A stretch of 64,000 nucleotides of DNA, taken from contig CAZZEH010000019.1 of the NCBI GenBank assembly GCA_964653095.1, forward strand, positions 6,458-70,457, given 5' to 3'. Both the position numbers and the translations under genes were made by a program. Shown in pieces: positions 61,506 to 64,000 of this stretch (within the stretch, counting starts at the first letter, position 1; each line of letters begins with the position of its first letter). Below the pieces are notes generated by a model. It did no database searches and had not been told where the DNA came from. It worked only from the letters and a program-made list of their open reading frames with translations. The stretch comes from JAMLHH01 sp964653095. Its GTDB lineage: Bacteria > Bacteroidota > Bacteroidia > Chitinophagales > JADIYW01.

Positions 61506-62720
61506 TTAACTACCGGAAATTTTTTCCATGATAGCGAGATAAAAACCGTCTCCGTTGAGTTGTTCCGGTAAGATGTAATCTGATTTTAAAAGTTTAAACC
61601 CGGAATTTTGCTGCAAAAACTTTTCAATTTGTTTTTCGTTTTCCGATTTAAGTATGCTGCAGGTCGCATATACCAGTTTCCCGCCTACACGAATTAAATG
61701 CACAGTTTGAGCCAATATTTCCTGCTGAGTTTGGATAAGTTTTTTCAAATCCTCTTCCTGCAGCCTGAATTTTATGTCAGATTGTCTTCGTATCGTACCC
61801 GTCCCGGAACAAGGGGCATCAATAAACACCATGTCCGCATGAATATTGTGATACTTAGACAATTCCTGACCTGAAATGATTTCCAGATTCTTCAGTCCGG
61901 CCCGCTGAGACCTTCTCTTTAAATATTCCAAACGGGAAAGGTCTGAATCGGAAGCAATCAACCGACCTGTATTTTGCATCAGAGCAGCAATTTGCAGTGT
62001 TTTACCGCCCTTTCCGGCACAAAAATCTATTACTGTCTGTTCGGGCCTGATGCCCATCTGCAGAGTCACAAACTGTGAACTGACATCCTGAAATTCAAAA
62101 AATCCCTCTTTAAAAGCCTTGCTTCTTCTGAGCTGATTGTTGCTTTTTATCTCGACTGCGTGTTTTACTTCCGGATGAAAAAGATATTCTAAATGGGTAC
62201 GTTCCAGTTCCTGTCTGACTTTATTTGAGTTTGCCCTTAAAGTATTGACTCTGAGATATACAGAAGCTTTTTTATCCAAGAATTTAAGTATGATTTCAGT
62301 TTGTTCACCCCAGTCTGACCGGATTACATCGTAAAGCCATTCCTGAAGACTGTATTTCAGATAGTCCGGTAAAACAACGGATGTGATTTCCGATTCAAAT
62401 TGAGGAGTCCAACTCAGATATTTCTGCAAACTCTCTTCATAAAACAGAGAAAGAGCAATCAGGACATCCATTTCAGAATCCTTTTCCGAAAAAGCTTTTT
62501 TGCGGAGATATGAGTATTTTAGAAAATTTCTGGTGATATCGTAAATGATTCCAGCAGCAATCCTTCTGTCTCTGGAACCCCAGAGTTTTTGCTCTTTGAG
62601 AAGGGCGGCGACGGCTTTGTCGGAATACTGATTGTTGTATATGATTTCACTCAGGCACGACCGAATTCCCTGCAACAGGGCATTGGGAAGCTGAATAGTA
62701 TATTTGGAAATTGGGCTCAT
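61506..62720 (-). CDS. RsmB/NOP family class I SAM-dependent RNA methyltransferase
   Basis: A 404-residue rRNA m5C methyltransferase-like protein. The N-terminal ~150 residues resemble the NusB-like RNA-binding region. The SAM domain shows FCAGKGGKTLQIA (motif I), DAPCSGTGTIRR (motif IV with its Cys) and YATCSIL (motif VI catalytic Cys). The likely target is 16S rRNA C967 or a related site. Monocistronic or distally linked to the FkbM-like gene upstream. Confidence 0.92.
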   Translation of the reverse strand: MSPISKYTIQLPNALLQGIRSCLSEIIYNNQYSDKAVAALLKEQKLWGSRDRRIAAGIIYDITRNFLKYSYLRKKAFSEKDSEMDVLIALSLFYEESLQKYLSWTPQFESEITSVVLPDYLKYSLQEWLYDVIRSDWGEQTEIILKFLDKKASVYLRVNTLRANSNKVRQELERTHLEYLFHPEVKHAVEIKSNNQLRRSKAFKEGFFEFQDVSSQFVTLQMGIRPEQTVIDFCAGKGGKTLQIAALMQNTGRLIASDSDLSRLEYLKRRSQRAGLKNLEIISGQELSKYHNIHADMVFIDAPCSGTGTIRRQSDIKFRLQEEDLKKLIQTQQEILAQTVHLIRVGGKLVYATCSILKSENEKQIEKFLQQNSGFKLLKSDYILPEQLNGDGFYLAIMEKISGS

Positions 62721-62817
62721 TGTAAAAGTTCCGCAAAACTATAAACTTTCAGCGAATCCCGCCTTGATTGCATAGCCTTTTTGAAAAAAGTTGAGGGCTT
62801 ATGCCGTCTGTACGAAC

Positions 62818-62854
62818 GGAATGGGTCACTGAGTCAGAGTCGAAGTGACATTCC
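62818..62854. repeat. REP-like imperfect palindrome between FkbM-like and RsmB-like genes
   Basis: A 37-base hairpin with arms GGAATG-GG-TCACT and AGTGA-CATTCC (11 paired bases, two-base bulge) around a 13-nt loop. The core resembles the CACTGAG...CGAAGTG palindromes that are frequent in Bacteroidota intergenic DNA. It lies 24 bp after the FkbM-like stop. Only one copy was noticed in the window. Confidence 0.6.
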
Positions 62855-62877
62855 AGGCTGTGTTTCTGACTGTATTC

Positions 62878-63675
62878 TTATGAGCTTTTATACCAATTCT
62901 CGGGTAATGAAATAGTCTTGTCAGTGGTATTGTTATAATCCAACCTATGAGGGAAATCTACTGCGAACGATTTCGTTTTTACGCGGTCTTTTCTGATAAA
63001 AGTAAACTCGGCTACTCTTGGAATTTTAACTCCATATCTTAAATCAATGCCACAACAGTTATTTGGATGTATATGCACACAAATATGAGTTTGCAAAATT
63101 TTGTCGAATACAGTTTGATTTAAGTCGTAATAGTAAGGATTCCAAAGATCATGTAAAGAATGAAACTCTATAACCATAATTCTGAATCTTTTTATCAATG
63201 AATCTGACATATTTATAAGAGCATTATATTCCCCTCCCTCAATGTCCATTTGCAGTAATAAATCAGAACTGTCTGATTGGCATTTTGATTTGACCCAATC
63301 ATCCATAGTAATAAAATCCTCATTATTGGTACACCCTACGTACTTCCTGATAAAATCATATTTGTCTTTTGGTAAATTTAAATTTGGCTGCTCCACAGAT
63401 TTATCAGCTAAGAAAATCTTCATATTATGTCTTAAGCAATCATATTCAAAATCGCTGATTTCACCTACGCCGGGGGAAAAACATGCTTCAATACCCTCTA
63501 AGTCATTAGGGATTAAATAACCACCATCTCCATTAGGCCCAAGCCTTATCAACTCTGACTGAGTTTGATAAGGATGAAGTTTCTGAATAAGGTTGGTCAC
63601 TTTCTCTTTTTCTGTGGCATCAAGATGCAGGGTTCTTTTTTTTACAAAGAAAGGGGAGAAAATTCTTTTTATCAT
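62878..63675 (-). CDS. FkbM-like methyltransferase domain protein
   Basis: A 265-residue protein with GPNGDGGYLIP near residue 47, a SPGVGEISDFEYD loop in the SAM-binding position, ADKSVEQPN, and LQMDIEGGEYNAL, the hallmark Asp-x-Glu-Gly segment of FkbM-type enzymes. Such proteins O-methylate sugars or lipids and are often found in polysaccharide loci. No glycosyltransferase genes are adjacent within the window. The substrate is unknown. Confidence 0.85.
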   Translation of the reverse strand: MIKRIFSPFFVKKRTLHLDATEKEKVTNLIQKLHPYQTQSELIRLGPNGDGGYLIPNDLEGIEACFSPGVGEISDFEYDCLRHNMKIFLADKSVEQPNLNLPKDKYDFIRKYVGCTNNEDFITMDDWVKSKCQSDSSDLLLQMDIEGGEYNALINMSDSLIKRFRIMVIEFHSLHDLWNPYYYDLNQTVFDKILQTHICVHIHPNNCCGIDLRYGVKIPRVAEFTFIRKDRVKTKSFAVDFPHRLDYNNTTDKTISLPENWYKSS

Positions 63676-64000
63676 TTTTATTGTTTGTTATTAAAGGTTG
63701 CTGTTTTTATGTACAGCTGTCGAAAGGGGGGAAAGTATAAAATTGCTGGTAAAACTGCTATGGCTTTTATAGTTAGTATATGAAAAATCTTGCTCATACA
63801 GTAATCTGAAATATGTTTTCCCAATCGAAGGTAACCATCTTTGCTGTGAATTAATATCGGGATACAAACCCAAATTCTAAACTATAAGAGGTTTTTGACT
63901 CGAAAGGAGTAATAGTTGTTTGTAATGTACCTGTATTGGCCTAAAGTTATTAACCCGACACTATAATACCGATATTACGCTGCATAATTAATACTTTCGT
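63676..64000. other. 325 bp at the right edge with no supported gene
   Basis: AT-rich. Short open stretches in different minus-strand frames follow each other (for instance TTITPFESKTSYSLEFGF in one and QRWLPSIGKTYFRLL in another, ending at 63691), which could be a broken gene or chance. No start, ribosome-binding site or promoter was seen to support either. Confidence 0.35.

Noticed and set aside
63691..63873. 60-codon minus-strand frame and possible broken gene at the right edge
   Set aside because: Neither start signal nor similarity supports it; the frame changes may be chance in AT-rich DNA.
1..64000. CRISPR arrays, prophage genes and insertion sequences
   Set aside because: No regularly spaced repeats, phage structural genes or transposase genes were recognised.

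Overview
The window looks like chromosomal DNA of an AT-rich member of the Bacteroidota, probably a free-living aerobe or facultative denitrifier. Several things point that way: type IX secretion (T9SS) sorting domains of types A and B, a PorV/PorQ-family barrel followed by a very large C25 peptidase of the PorU2 type, GldC, a DUF4175 protein, DUF1573, a cytochrome-b558-type sdhCAB operon, and promoter elements of the Bacteroidota form TAnnTTTG. No rRNA, tRNA, CRISPR array, prophage or intact insertion sequence was seen. The class within the phylum cannot be settled from this sequence alone.

Layout. 1-11.9 kb: an edge-truncated Gcr-family membrane protein, a DUF58 protein, an NRDE-family protein, aroE with a TPR protein, an M1-type peptidase with a barrel-like C-terminus, def-ruvX, a DUF1573 lipoprotein and an M20 peptidase. 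12-17.8 kb: a T9SS-exported SGNH hydrolase, then sdhCAB ending in a strong terminator. 17.9-28.7 kb: a type-B-sorted surface protein abutting ribE, convergent tyrS, then the PorV/PorQ-PorU2 pair. 28.8-37.1 kb: a nitrite-reduction region, all on the minus strand. It holds azurin, a 12-helix histidine-rich membrane protein, a membrane-anchored FMN glutamate-synthase-like protein, and a five-gene operon of porin, nirK, nirV-like, SCO and Rrf2 regulator. 37.4-49.2 kb: SDR, T9SS beta-helix protein, RRM protein, FNT channel, ybeY, RsbW-like kinase, DUF4175, and a peptide-binding lipoprotein with xth. 49.4-64 kb: lipoprotein cytochrome c, cytochrome-b5 desaturase, T9SS protein, rsmI, inositol monophosphatase, alpha/beta hydrolase, gldC with an ABC-F ATPase, EEP hydrolase, maf, SBF-type transporter, RsmB-type methyltransferase and an FkbM-like protein.

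How the genes may work together. The nitrite region is the most coherent functional block. Electrons would pass from the respiratory chain through azurin, or the lipoprotein cytochrome c at 49.5 kb, to a lipidated copper nitrite reductase. The SCO protein and NirV-like protein would help build the enzyme, the porin could admit nitrite, and the three-cysteine Rrf2 protein could sense NO or iron-sulfur state. An 18-bp inverted repeat lies over the expected -33 position of the operon promoter and is the best operator candidate. No recognisable norB or nosZ is present; the 12-helix protein is the only local candidate for handling the NO product, and that role is inference. The FNT channel at 41.3 kb may move nitrite or formate.

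A second theme is surface export: the PorV/PorQ-PorU2 pair, GldC, and four secreted proteins with recognisable T9SS sorting domains. Most other genes are housekeeping.
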